Shown: piece by piece, positions 24,582-33,300 of the stretch
Layout: the number at the start of each line of letters is the position of its first letter
Numbering within the stretch: the first letter of the stretch is position 1
NCBI GenBank assembly: GCA_021794995.1
Contig: JAJYPY010000004.1
Span: forward strand, 1-48,726
Origin: Actinomycetes bacterium
GTDB taxonomy: Bacteria; Actinomycetota; Acidimicrobiia; Acidimicrobiales; RAAP-2
Direction of reading: 5' to 3'
Length of the DNA stretch: 48,726 nucleotides
Notes under the pieces: model-generated
Database searches by the model: none
Told to the model about the DNA's origin: nothing
Seen by the model: the letters and a program-made list of their open reading frames with translations, nothing else
Translations under genes and position numbers: made by a program

Positions 24582-25348
24582 GTCCGGGCGTCCCCGCCGG
24601 CTCGAGGGCTCGGGCGCGCTCGCCATCCGTGCGGCCCTCACTGGACGTCGAACGCGCGCTGTGGCGCGACGGCCATCGATGGGTCGCCGGGATCGACGAG
24701 GTGGGCCGCGGCGCATGGGCGGGCCCGTTGAGTGTCGGCGTCGCGGTGGTGTACGCCGGGTGCCCGACGCGCTCCATCCCACGGTGGCTGAGGGACTCCA
24801 AGTTGCTCACCGAAGCGCGCAGGGAGGCGGTACACGGCAGCGTCGCACGGTGGTGCGCAGACGGCGCCGTCGGGCACGCGACGCCCGCCGAGTGCGATCG
24901 GTGGGGGATGACGGTGGCGTGGCGGCTCGCGGCTCGCCGCGCCCTGGCGATCCTCGAGGTCGTTCCTGATGCGCTGGTCATCGACGGTCCGTACGATCTG
25001 CTGCGAGAAAGAGGGGTGCGCGGCGCGCCGGCGGATGATGAGCGGACGGCCTGCGACCCGATCGGGCCGCACGCAGGCCCTGGAGCGTCAGACGTCCCGG
25101 TGCCCGCGACGGTCCTCACGCTCGTCGGCGGCGACGCCCGCTGTGCCGCAGTCGCGGCGGCGTCGATCCTCGCCAAGGTCGCCAGAGACCGCATCATGCG
25201 CGACGAGGCGGTCCACTTTCCGCCCTACGGGTTCGACCGCAACAAGGGCTATCCCTCGATCCGCCATCAGATCGCGCTCCGGGGGTACGGCCTCTCGTCC
25301 ATCCACCGGCGTAGCTGGACGTACGTCGCCGGTCTCCCATGGCACTGA
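24578..25348 (+). CDS. rnhB: Ribonuclease HII with an internal insertion
   Basis: Removes ribonucleotides misincorporated in DNA and degrades RNA-DNA hybrids. It has 256 residues. The acidic site is intact: Asp40-Glu41 in GIDEVGRGAWAGP, Asp136 in LVIDGPYD, and Asp186 in LVGGDARCAAVAAASILAKVARDRIM. Between Asp136 and Asp186 there are about 30 residues more than in E. coli or Thermotoga enzymes (roughly 142-176, acidic and Gly/Pro-rich), presumably a surface loop. The N-terminus has a 30-residue basic extension. The C-terminus, YGFDRNKGYPSIRHQIALRGYGLSSIHRRSW, is typical. ATG at 24578 overlaps the rpiB stop. Confidence 0.94.
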   Translation: MSPGVPAGSRARARSPSVRPSLDVERALWRDGHRWVAGIDEVGRGAWAGPLSVGVAVVYAGCPTRSIPRWLRDSKLLTEARREAVHGSVARWCADGAVGHATPAECDRWGMTVAWRLAARRALAILEVVPDALVIDGPYDLLRERGVRGAPADDERTACDPIGPHAGPGASDVPVPATVLTLVGGDARCAAVAAASILAKVARDRIMRDEAVHFPPYGFDRNKGYPSIRHQIALRGYGLSSIHRRSWTYVAGLPWH

Positions 25349-25442
25349 CGGCGTGCTCCCGAGCACGGCGCGGCGCGGGCGGGGGACCGGTAGACCGGCA
25401 CCGGCCGTTCCGCCGCGGAACCCCGTAGGATAGGCAGGTCCG

Positions 25443-26399
25443 ATGGTCTACCTCCTCGCATTGGGCGCTGCGCTCGCCAACGCGCTGACCAGCATCCTTC
25501 AACGGATGGGCGTCGAGGACGCGCCGGCGTCCGACACCTTGCGGTTCCGATTGATCGCGCACGCCGTGAAGCACCGGGTGTGGATCGCCGGACTCGGACT
25601 GATGGTCGTCTCCTTCTGCATGCAGGCCGCGGCGTTGCACATGGGGCGGCTCTCGGAGGTGCAGCCGATCCTCACGATCGAGCTGCTCTTCCTCGTGGTC
25701 ATCCTCGGGACCTGGTTCCAGTACACGCTCTGCTGGAAGGAGTGGCTCGGCTCGCTGGCCGCCGCGTCCGGGCTCGCCGGCTTCCTCCTCTTCGCCGCGC
25801 CCGGACGTGGGCACGGGCATCCGAACACTGCGGCGTGGGCGGAGGTGGGCGCGGTCTGCGCGGTCGTCGTGGCGGGGGGGATCGTGCTGGCGCAGCGCGG
25901 ACCGCGATGGCGGCGCGCGGCGATGTTCGGCGGCGCGGGCGCCGTCTCGTACGCGTTCGCGGCCGCGTGCACGAAGCAGGCGTCGAGCTATGCCACGAGG
26001 GACTTCGTGTCCATCTTCTGGCACTGGCAGACCTACGGCTTGGCCGTGTCGGGTGCCCTGGCGGTCTTCCTCGCGCAGAACGCCTATCACGCAGGGCCCA
26101 TCGCTGCCTCGCAGTCCACGCTCGTCCTGATCGATCCCCTGGCGAGCATCCTCATCGGCATCGTGCTGTTCGACGACAACCTGCGGACGAGCGGGGCCTG
26201 GGGTCCCCTCGAGGCGCTCTCCCTGCTCGTCCTGTTCGCCGGGGGCATGCTCCTCAGCACCTCCCCGCTCATCACCGGAGTGCGGACGGAAGGCGCGGGA
26301 CGAGAGGACCGGCTGGGACCGCGCTTCCGGCGACGTATCGGCGCGGGCGCCCGCGGACCTGCGGCGCCCGAACCGGGCGCCCAGCCGTCGGGATCGTGA
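25443..26399 (+). CDS. DMT/EamA-like multi-span transporter
   Basis: Membrane protein of 318 residues with nine or ten hydrophobic helices, resembling drug/metabolite transporters of the EamA or DUF6/magnesium-transporter-like branch. The start MVYLLALGAALANALTSILQRMGV is typical of this actinobacterial group. Helices are visible around residues 1-20, 47-66, 70-92, 98-115, 133-150, 157-178, 195-212 and 224-275. The last 40 residues are polar and Arg/Gly/Pro-rich. The substrate is unknown. The ATG at 25443 has AGGCAGG upstream and TAGGAT at 25426-25431. The stop overlaps a methyltransferase start (GTGA). Confidence 0.8.
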   Translation: MVYLLALGAALANALTSILQRMGVEDAPASDTLRFRLIAHAVKHRVWIAGLGLMVVSFCMQAAALHMGRLSEVQPILTIELLFLVVILGTWFQYTLCWKEWLGSLAAASGLAGFLLFAAPGRGHGHPNTAAWAEVGAVCAVVVAGGIVLAQRGPRWRRAAMFGGAGAVSYAFAAACTKQASSYATRDFVSIFWHWQTYGLAVSGALAVFLAQNAYHAGPIAASQSTLVLIDPLASILIGIVLFDDNLRTSGAWGPLEALSLLVLFAGGMLLSTSPLITGVRTEGAGREDRLGPRFRRRIGAGARGPAAPEPGAQPSGS

Positions 26400-27232
26400 G
26401 CGGACCGGGCGGAGACACACGCGCGCGGACAGGCGGCGTGAACGAGCAGCGACTCGTCTTCGGCGAGGATCCCGAGCTCTACGACCGGGCACGTCCCGGG
26501 TACCCTGACGCGCTCGTCGACGACGTCCTCGCCTTCAGCGGTGCCGGGCGGACGCCGTGCCGTGCGCTGGAGGTCGGTGCAGGGACGGGAAAAGCCACCA
26601 TCGCGTTCGCACGCCGAGGAGTCCGGATCCTTGCCCTCGAGCCGGACCCGGCCATGGCGGGCGTCGCCGCCCGGCACTGCGAGCCGTTCTCACGCGTGAC
26701 CATCCACCAGACGTCGTTCGAGGACTGGCCGCTCGTCGCCGGTGCGTTCGATCTCGTGTTCTGCGCGCAGGCGTGGCACTGGGTCAGACCGGACGTCCGC
26801 TGCGCGCTGGCGGCGGCGGCGCTGGTGCCGGGAGGGACCCTCGCCCTCTTCTGGCACCGCATCCTGTGGGCGCAAGGCGACCCCGTGCGCGAGGAGCTCG
26901 ACGAGTGCTACCGCCGCCACGCGCCGACCCTCTACGCACGGGCGCCGGGCTTCCCCGGACTGACCCCGATCGCAAGAGAAGAAGAGGCGTGCGAAGAGGT
27001 GGCGAGCTCCGAGCGGTTCACCGACGTGGCGCTCCACGCCCACCCTTGGCAGGCCAGCTTCGGACCGCGGGAATTCGTCGAGCTCCTCCAGACCCAGTCC
27101 GATCACCGCGTGCTCGATGAGGGCGTCCGGCGGGAGCTGCTCGACGCGGTGCACGCCGTGGTGGAGCGGCACGCCGGAAGGATCGTCGTGCCGTACACCA
27201 CGTTCCTCGTGCTCGCCCACCGGGTGCCGTGA
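26396..27232 (+). CDS. SAM-dependent methyltransferase (type 11 family)
   Basis: Class I S-adenosylmethionine methyltransferase, 278 residues from GTG 26396 or 264 from GTG 26438. Motif I is ALEVGAGTGKATIAFARRGVRILALEPDPAM. The acceptor-site region is FDLVFCAQAWHWVRPDVRCALAAAALVPGGTLALFWH, characteristic of the small-molecule methyltransferases annotated as UbiE/trans-aconitate-like. The start at 26396 is chosen because it overlaps the upstream stop (GTGA), as is common in this window. The start at 26438 (VNEQRLVFGEDPELYDRARPGY) fits the conserved domain better. The substrate is unknown. Confidence 0.85.
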   Translation: MSGPGGDTRARTGGVNEQRLVFGEDPELYDRARPGYPDALVDDVLAFSGAGRTPCRALEVGAGTGKATIAFARRGVRILALEPDPAMAGVAARHCEPFSRVTIHQTSFEDWPLVAGAFDLVFCAQAWHWVRPDVRCALAAAALVPGGTLALFWHRILWAQGDPVREELDECYRRHAPTLYARAPGFPGLTPIAREEEACEEVASSERFTDVALHAHPWQASFGPREFVELLQTQSDHRVLDEGVRRELLDAVHAVVERHAGRIVVPYTTFLVLAHRVP

Positions 27233-27855
27233 ACGAGAGGCGACCGGCGTTCGCCTCTGACGCCGCAACTGCCCGCTACTACGACCGTCGCGCCGGCGAG
27301 TACGACGAGTGGTACCGCGGTGAGGGACGCTTCGCCGCACGCGATCGGCCGGGCTGGGCCCACGAGGTAGACACCGTCGCGGCGCTGCTCGGGTCCCTTC
27401 CGTGTGCGACGACGCTCGACGTGGCGTGCGGGACGGGCTACCTGAGCCGGCACCTCCACGGGCCGGTCGTCGGGGTGGATCGGAGCGCGGCCATGGTGGC
27501 GATCGCGCGGGCGCGCATCGGGTGTGCGGCGGTCGCCGACGCGCTCGAGCTCCCCATTGCCGACGGCGGGGTCGAACGGGTGTTCACCGGCCACTTCTAC
27601 GGTCATCTCCCGAACGCCGAGCGAGAGACGTTCGTGAAGGAGGCCCGCCGAGTGGGAGCTGAGCTGGTGGTGGTCGATTCGGCGATGCGTCCCGAGCAGC
27701 CAGCCGAGAGCTGGCAGCAGCGGACCTTGAACGACGGGTCGAGTCACTGGATCTGGAAGCGCTTCCTGCGTCCCGGCGAGCTGGCCGCGGAGATCGGCGG
27801 CGAGCCCATCTTCTCGGGCGCGTGGTTCGTCGCCGCGCGGGTCCGCTGGCGCTGA
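27229..27855 (+). CDS. SAM-dependent methyltransferase
   Basis: Second class I methyltransferase, 208 residues, coupled to the first by a GTGA overlap. The N-terminal helix has the common RYYDRRAGEYDEWYRGEGRF. Motif I is TTLDVACGTGYLSRHLHGPVVGVDRSAAM, followed by VERVFTGHFYGHLPNAERETFVKEARRVGAELVVVDSAM. The LPEAER-like motif and SHWIWKRFLRPGEL suggest a demethylmenaquinone or small-molecule methyltransferase-like fold. It is only distantly like its neighbour, so the pair is not a recent duplication. Confidence 0.85.
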   Translation: MNERRPAFASDAATARYYDRRAGEYDEWYRGEGRFAARDRPGWAHEVDTVAALLGSLPCATTLDVACGTGYLSRHLHGPVVGVDRSAAMVAIARARIGCAAVADALELPIADGGVERVFTGHFYGHLPNAERETFVKEARRVGAELVVVDSAMRPEQPAESWQQRTLNDGSSHWIWKRFLRPGELAAEIGGEPIFSGAWFVAARVRWR

Positions 27856-27863
27856 TGACGGCA

Positions 27864-27896
27864 CGCCGCCGTGGGGGAGACGGTTCCGGGGCGGCG
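27864..27896. terminator. Weak hairpin between converging genes
   Basis: CGCCGCC (27864-27870) and GGCGGCG (27890-27896) form a 7-bp stem with a 19-nt loop between the converging methyltransferase and ArsB-like genes. There is no T-tract. Confidence 0.25.
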
Positions 27897-27907
27897 GTCA
27901 CCGAGGC

Positions 27908-29110
27908 TCAGTGCGCGGCGGCAAGCGCACTCAGCGCAAGAGCCATCGACACGGGGACGATCACCGCGCCCGCCGTGGTGTAGCGCCGAAGGCTCGGGCG
28001 CGCTCCGATCGTCCTCGACACCTGGAGCCACAGCACCGCCGAGAGCGCGCCGGTGATCGCCAAGTTCGGCCCGAGGTCGAGCCCGACGAGCAAGGCGTGC
28101 GGGTGCGCCAGTGGCCGGGCGGCGAGGAGCGAGGCCGCCGGCAGGTTGTTCACGACGACGCTCGCAAGAGCGCCGACCACTGCGGTCACGACGAACGAGG
28201 CGTGGGCGAGCACGCGCGTCGGTCCATCCCAGACGCGGCCCAGCGTGCCGAGATCGACCGCCAGCACGAAGAGCCCGGCGAGCACCGGAACGCTCACCGT
28301 CCGGCGCAGCTCGGAGATCGTGGTGCGTCGCTTGGCGAGGCTCCACGCCGCCGCAGCCGCTCCCACCGCCGCGGCGACGGCGGCCGCCCACGTCGAGGTC
28401 AGCACGAGCATCGCGGTGACCACCGTTGCGACGCCGAGGAGGCCCGCGCCGGCGCGCCACTCGACCCGGTCCGTCACGCGGCTGCCCGCGGCGTGGAGGG
28501 ACCGACGCCACAACATGCCCACGCCGACCGTGACGGCCCCCGCGGACGCGAGCCACGGGAGGACCATCGTCGAGGCGAACGCGCTTCCGGACTGGTGGAC
28601 GTCGCCGAGCACGATCAGGTTCGTGAGATTCGATCCCGGCAGGACGAGGGACGCGCCGTTCGCGAGGAAGACGACCAGGTAGAGGAACGGCACGTCGTCG
28701 GTGCGGCGGCGCCGGGCGGCGACCACGACGAGCGGGGTCAAGAACGCGACGGCGGTATCGAGATTCAGGACGGCCGTGACCAAGGCGACGAGGATGGCTG
28801 CGCCCACGAACAAAGAACCTGCGCCCCGGGCGCCCCGCGACAGCAGACTGCCCGCGGCGTCGAACAATCCGTCGTCGCGCGCCACGAGCCCAAGAGCGAG
28901 CAATCCGGTGACGAGCACGAAGGGCGCCCAGTCCTGAGCGGCGGCGGCCGCCACCGCATGCGGGTCGAGCACCAACGCGGCGCCCATGGCCGGAAGCCCG
29001 GCACCGAGCGCGATCCAGCCCGCGAGGCCGAGCCGGTCCGCGGGGTGGCTGGAGAGCCCTGGTGAGAGCGACGGCACTCCCGGGTCGCTCAGAAGGGACC
29101 CTTCCTGCAC
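27908..29110 (-). CDS. ArsB/NhaD-like (ion transporter superfamily) membrane protein
   Basis: Membrane transporter of 400 residues with about ten to twelve helices, related to arsenite pump ArsB and the SLC13/NhaD group. Recognisable blocks are the ITAVLNLDTAV-like stretch VTAVLNLDTAVAFLTPLVVVAARRR and the second repeat VVNNLPAASLLAARPLAHPHALLVGLDLGPNLAITGALSAVLW, which matches the NNLPA...GxNLxPNL pattern of ArsB. NGASLVLPGSNLTNLIVLGD is the first discontinuous-helix region. The substrate could be arsenite, another oxyanion or Na+; no arsR or arsC is nearby. The start is uncertain: GTG 29110 is used; GTG 29077 would be 11 residues shorter. It overlaps the hydrolase gene by 22 nt. Confidence 0.8.
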   Translation of the reverse strand: MQEGSLLSDPGVPSLSPGLSSHPADRLGLAGWIALGAGLPAMGAALVLDPHAVAAAAAQDWAPFVLVTGLLALGLVARDDGLFDAAGSLLSRGARGAGSLFVGAAILVALVTAVLNLDTAVAFLTPLVVVAARRRRTDDVPFLYLVVFLANGASLVLPGSNLTNLIVLGDVHQSGSAFASTMVLPWLASAGAVTVGVGMLWRRSLHAAGSRVTDRVEWRAGAGLLGVATVVTAMLVLTSTWAAAVAAAVGAAAAAWSLAKRRTTISELRRTVSVPVLAGLFVLAVDLGTLGRVWDGPTRVLAHASFVVTAVVGALASVVVNNLPAASLLAARPLAHPHALLVGLDLGPNLAITGALSAVLWLQVSRTIGARPSLRRYTTAGAVIVPVSMALALSALAAAH

Positions 29111-30225
29111 CGTGAGAGGAGTGCGTCCGGCCCTGTGGGTGGGCCCGAATGGCCGCGGGGCTCCTGGTCTCCTGTGCGTTCGGGAGACACGGTGGTCCTT
29201 CCTCCACTGTGCGGAGCGTTCCATGCGTGCATGCCCGGGCGAGGCGCCCTCGGCGGGGCGAGCGCGTGGCCGTGGTCGCGCCCCTCCGGGAGTTGCGCGA
29301 CGACGTCGCGCACCAGGTCCGCGAACGCGTCCGGATGGCTCAGGTGTGCGCCGTGACCTGCGTCGGGCACGACCGACTTGTGGATGACTGTGACGTGGGT
29401 CTCGAGCCAATCGGCGGTCTGGCGGTGGTGCGACGCGCTCGCCGGGCCGCCGCAGCTGACGATGGTGGGCACCGAGAGTCCCGTCACGTCGAACGGCGGC
29501 GCCCCGCGGATCGCGCGCAGGTCGGCGACGAGGGCAGGGCCGTCGGCCTGGCGGCTGGCGCGTTCGGCATCCGAGAGCCGCTCCCATGCGGCGTCGCTGA
29601 CCATGCGCCTGAAGAAGCGCTCGGCTTCCTCTGCGGCGTCCTTCGCGGGATCGGGTCGCTCCGGGGTGCTCGGGGCGCCACCTGCCGTCGAGTCGTCAGC
29701 CCGAGCGGGGCGGCGGTGGAAGCCGAGCCAGGGCATCGACGGCTCGTACGCTCCCGCCGCGGCGAAGAGGTCCGGCCGGGCGACCGCCGCGCCGAGCACG
29801 ATGGTGGCCCCCACGCTGTGGCCGATCGCGACGACGCGCCACGGTGCGCGCGCCCGCTCGCCCGCTCCGTGCGCGCCGGGCCGAGCCTCCGACCCGTCCA
29901 GCCGCCGGGCGGCGTAGGTCTCGGCGATATGCACGAGGTCTGCGATGTGCGGGGCGAGACCTGCGGTCACGGGCGCGCCACGAGAGCCCTGGTAACCGCG
30001 GCGGTCATAGGTCACGACGCCGAGCTCGGGCAGTCGCCGGACCACACGCGAGAAGCTCGCGGCGCGGTCCAAGGAGCCGTGCACGAGCACCACGATGGGC
30101 GCCCCCTGTGCCCATCCTTGCGCGGGTGCGCGCTCGACCACCCAGAGGTCGGGGGGAAGGCCCTGGAGCCGGGACCGTTCGCCGAACCTCGGCTCCGCAT
30201 CGGCGCTCGTGGGACAGGTGCGCAC
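29089..30225 (-). CDS. Alpha/beta hydrolase
   Basis: Serine hydrolase of the alpha/beta fold, 378 residues, cytoplasmic, substrate unknown. The oxyanion region is IVVLVHGSLDRAASFSRVVRRLPELGVVTYDRRGYQGS. The nucleophile elbow is AIGHSVGAT, and the catalytic His lies in PDAGHGAHLSHPDAFADLV. An 80-residue cap region (RFFRRMVSDAAWERLSD...) separates core and C-terminus. After the catalytic His the chain continues for about 70 Arg/Pro/Gly-rich residues overlapping the downstream gene, which may be real or the result of a missed stop. GTG at 30225 lies 9 nt after TATCGT, so the start is leaderless. It is divergent from kgd. Confidence 0.82.
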   Translation of the reverse strand: MRTCPTSADAEPRFGERSRLQGLPPDLWVVERAPAQGWAQGAPIVVLVHGSLDRAASFSRVVRRLPELGVVTYDRRGYQGSRGAPVTAGLAPHIADLVHIAETYAARRLDGSEARPGAHGAGERARAPWRVVAIGHSVGATIVLGAAVARPDLFAAAGAYEPSMPWLGFHRRPARADDSTAGGAPSTPERPDPAKDAAEEAERFFRRMVSDAAWERLSDAERASRQADGPALVADLRAIRGAPPFDVTGLSVPTIVSCGGPASASHHRQTADWLETHVTVIHKSVVPDAGHGAHLSHPDAFADLVRDVVAQLPEGRDHGHALAPPRAPRPGMHAWNAPHSGGRTTVSPERTGDQEPRGHSGPPTGPDALLSRCRKGPF

Positions 30226-30234
30226 GCGACCAGG

Positions 30235-30240
30235 ACGATA
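30235..30240 (-). promoter_or_regulatory. -10 element, leaderless hydrolase promoter
   Basis: TATCGT on the minus strand, 9 nt before the GTG at 30225. Confidence 0.45.
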
Positions 30241-30310
30241 CCGGCCTCCGCGACGACGGGGGGGCAAGGCGGGCGAGCACCTCGTAGCCAAGGGTCGGCA
30301 GGCACCCCGG

Positions 30311-30316
30311 TAGGGT
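30311..30316 (+). promoter_or_regulatory. -10 element, leaderless kgd promoter
   Basis: TAGGGT, 7 nt before the GTG at 30324; the two diverging -10 elements are 70 nt apart. Confidence 0.5.
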
Positions 30317-30323
30317 TTGGGGC

Positions 30324-33300
30324 GTGACGAGATCCGGTTCTGATGCTGGCCAGCCTGGTGGGGGCATGGCCACGGCCCCCACGGTGGCTCATGGCTCCTT
30401 CGGCCCGAACGCCTGGCTGGTCGACGACATGTACGACCGCTACGTCGCCGACCCCGGATCTGTGAGCGAGAGCTGGCGAGATTTCTTCGCCGACTATCAC
30501 CCGGCTCCGCTCCCCGCACCGATGGAGGTGCGTGCGCGCGAGGTGGCGGCTGCGCGTGAGCCCGAGCTGGAAGACGAGCTCCGCACAGCCCTTGGACAGA
30601 CGGGCGGGCACGATGCGTCCCCGCCCGCCTGGAGGATCAGCCCGGCTCCACCGCCGGCCACCGACGCGCCGGCCGCTCCCGCGCCGGCGCAGGCCCCACC
30701 CTCGCAGGGTGACGGTGCGGGGGGCGGCGAGTCCGGCGACGGCGCCGAACGCCCCGTCGTCCTTCGCGGCGCGGCCGCGCGCATCGCGGCGAACATGACG
30801 GCGAGCGTGTCGGTCCCGACGGCGACCAGCGTGCGCACGGTGCCGGCGAAGCTCCTCGAGGTCAACCGCCAGATCCTGAACAACCAGCTTGCTCGCACGA
30901 CGGGGGCAAAGGTGAGCTTCACGCACCTGATCGCCTTTGCCGTCGTACGTGCCCTGGGGGCCGTGCCCGCGCTCAACGCCTCCTACGTCGAAGAGCGCGG
31001 CACCGAAGGCAAGGTGGTGCCCGGGGTGGTGCGGCACCGCCACGTCGGTCTCGGTCTCGCCGTCGACGTGCAGCGCCCCGACGGATCGCGCACCCTGATG
31101 GTGCCGTGCGTCCGGGACGCCGACACGCTCGACTTCCGCGGCTTCGTGCTCGCGTACGAAGAGCTCGTTCGCAAGGTCCACTCGCAGAAGGCCAGCCCCG
31201 ACGACTTCGCAGGCGTGACGGTGAGCCTCACGAACCCCGGGACCCTCGGCACGGTCCAGTCCGTTCCCCGTCTCATGCCGGGACAAGGTGCGATCATCGG
31301 CGTGGGCGCGCTGTCCAACCCTGCCGGCTTCGAGGCAGCGGACCCGACGCTGATCGCAGAGCTCGGCGTCGGCCGCGTCGTCACGCTCACCTCCACCTAC
31401 GACCACCGCATCATCCAGGGCGCGGAGTCGGGGCTCTTCCTGGCCTACGTCGCCGAGTGCCTGACCGGGGGACACGGGTTCTACGACGACGTCTTCGCGT
31501 CGATGGCGGTGCCGTACAAGGCGGTCCGCTGGCATACCGACGTCGCCGCGTCCGATGACCGAGCGCACGAGCGCCTCCTCAAACAGGTGCACGTCCAGAC
31601 CCTCATCAACATGTACCGGGTGCGCGGGCACCTCATCGCCCACCTCGACCCCCTCGATGCCGAGCCTCCGATGATCCATCCCGAGCTCGACCCGCTCACC
31701 TACGGGCTCACGATCTGGGACCTTCCTCGCCGGTTCGTCGCAGACGGGCTCGCGGGGCGCCAGTGGGCGACGCTGGACGAGATCCTCCACACCTTGCGCG
31801 ACGCCTACTGCCGCACCCTCGGGGTCGAGTACATGCACATCCAAGAGCCCGAGCAGAAGCGCTGGATCCAAGAGCACGTGGAGGGTGTCGACCGGTCGAT
31901 CTCGCCCGACGAGCAGCGCCACATCCTCGACCGGTTGAACGCGGCAGAGGTGTTCGAGCGCTTCTTGCACACGCGCTACGTCGGGCAAAAGCGGTTCGGG
32001 TTGGAAGGCGCTGAGTCACTGATCGTCCTCCTCGACACGCTGTTCGACGACGCGGCGCGCGCAGGGACCTCCGAAGCGGTGATGGGTATGGCGCACCGGG
32101 GACGGCTCAACGTGCTCGCGAACATCGTCGGCAAGTCCTACCGGGACATCTTCGAAGAATTCGAGGGCAATCTCGACCCGGAGTCGGTCCAAGGTTCCGG
32201 TGACGTGAAGTACCACAAAGGAGCGAACGGGAAGTTCACGGGACGCTCTGGGATCGATCTCAGCGTGACGATGGCGTCGAACCCGTCCCACCTGGAGGCG
32301 GTCGATCCGGTCGTGGAGGGGATGGCCCGCGCGAAGCAGGACCGGTTCCTCCCGCCGACCGACGGCTCGCAGGCGGGACTGGCCGGGCAGGGGCTCCTGC
32401 ACTACCCGATCCTCGCGGTGCTCGTGCACGGCGACGCCGCATTTGCAGGGCAGGGAGTGGTGGCCGAGACGCTGAACCTCTCTGGGCTCTCGGGCTATCG
32501 GGTCGGCGGCACGGTGCACATCGTCGTGAACAACCAGCTCGGGTTCACCACGGCCCCGGGGGCCGCGCGCAGCTCCGTGTACCCCACCGACGTCGCCAAG
32601 ATGGTCCAGGCGCCGATTCTCCACGTGAACGGTGACGATCCCGAGGCGTGCATGCGCGCGGCGCGCCTCGCGTTCGGATTCCGCCAGGCGTTCCACAAGG
32701 ACGTGGTCATCGACCTCGTCTGCTACCGCCGGCACGGACACAACGAGGGCGACGATCCGAGCTACACCCAGCCACTGATGTACCAGCGCATCGACGCCAA
32801 GCGGTCCGTGAGAAAGCTCTATACCGAGACGCTCGTGCGCCGCGGTGACATCACGCTCGAAGAGGCCGAGGCGGCGCTGGACTCGTTCAACGCCCAGCTG
32901 CAGGCCGCGCTCGACGAAGTCCGTGCGGAAGCGCCTGCGTCGGCGCCGAGGATCGTGCCGACCGATCGCTCGGACCCAGAGCTGTCCAGCATCAGCACGG
33001 GCGTCCCCGAGGCGCTCCTCGTCGACCTTGCACGGCGCACCACGGCTGTCCCCGAGGGCTTCACGTTGCATCCGAAGCTCGTTCGGCAGTTCGCCCAGCG
33101 CGCCGAGCTCGTCTCCTCCGGTCAGGTGGACTGGGCGCTGGCCGAGCAGCTCGCCATCGGCTCACTTCTGTGCGAAGGCATCGACGTGCGCCTCACGGGA
33201 CAAGACACCCGGCGAGGCACGTTCAGCCAGCGCCACGCCGTGCTCGTCGACTACGCGAGCGGCCACGAGTTCGTGCCTCTTGCCCACGTCGGCGACGCCG

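Noticed and set aside
30012-31988. 658-codon minus-strand open frame across the kgd 5' end and the hydrolase gene
   Set aside because: It overlaps kgd and merges out-of-family sequence (Val/Asp/His/Arg-rich) with the hydrolase frame; the hydrolase itself begins at 30225.
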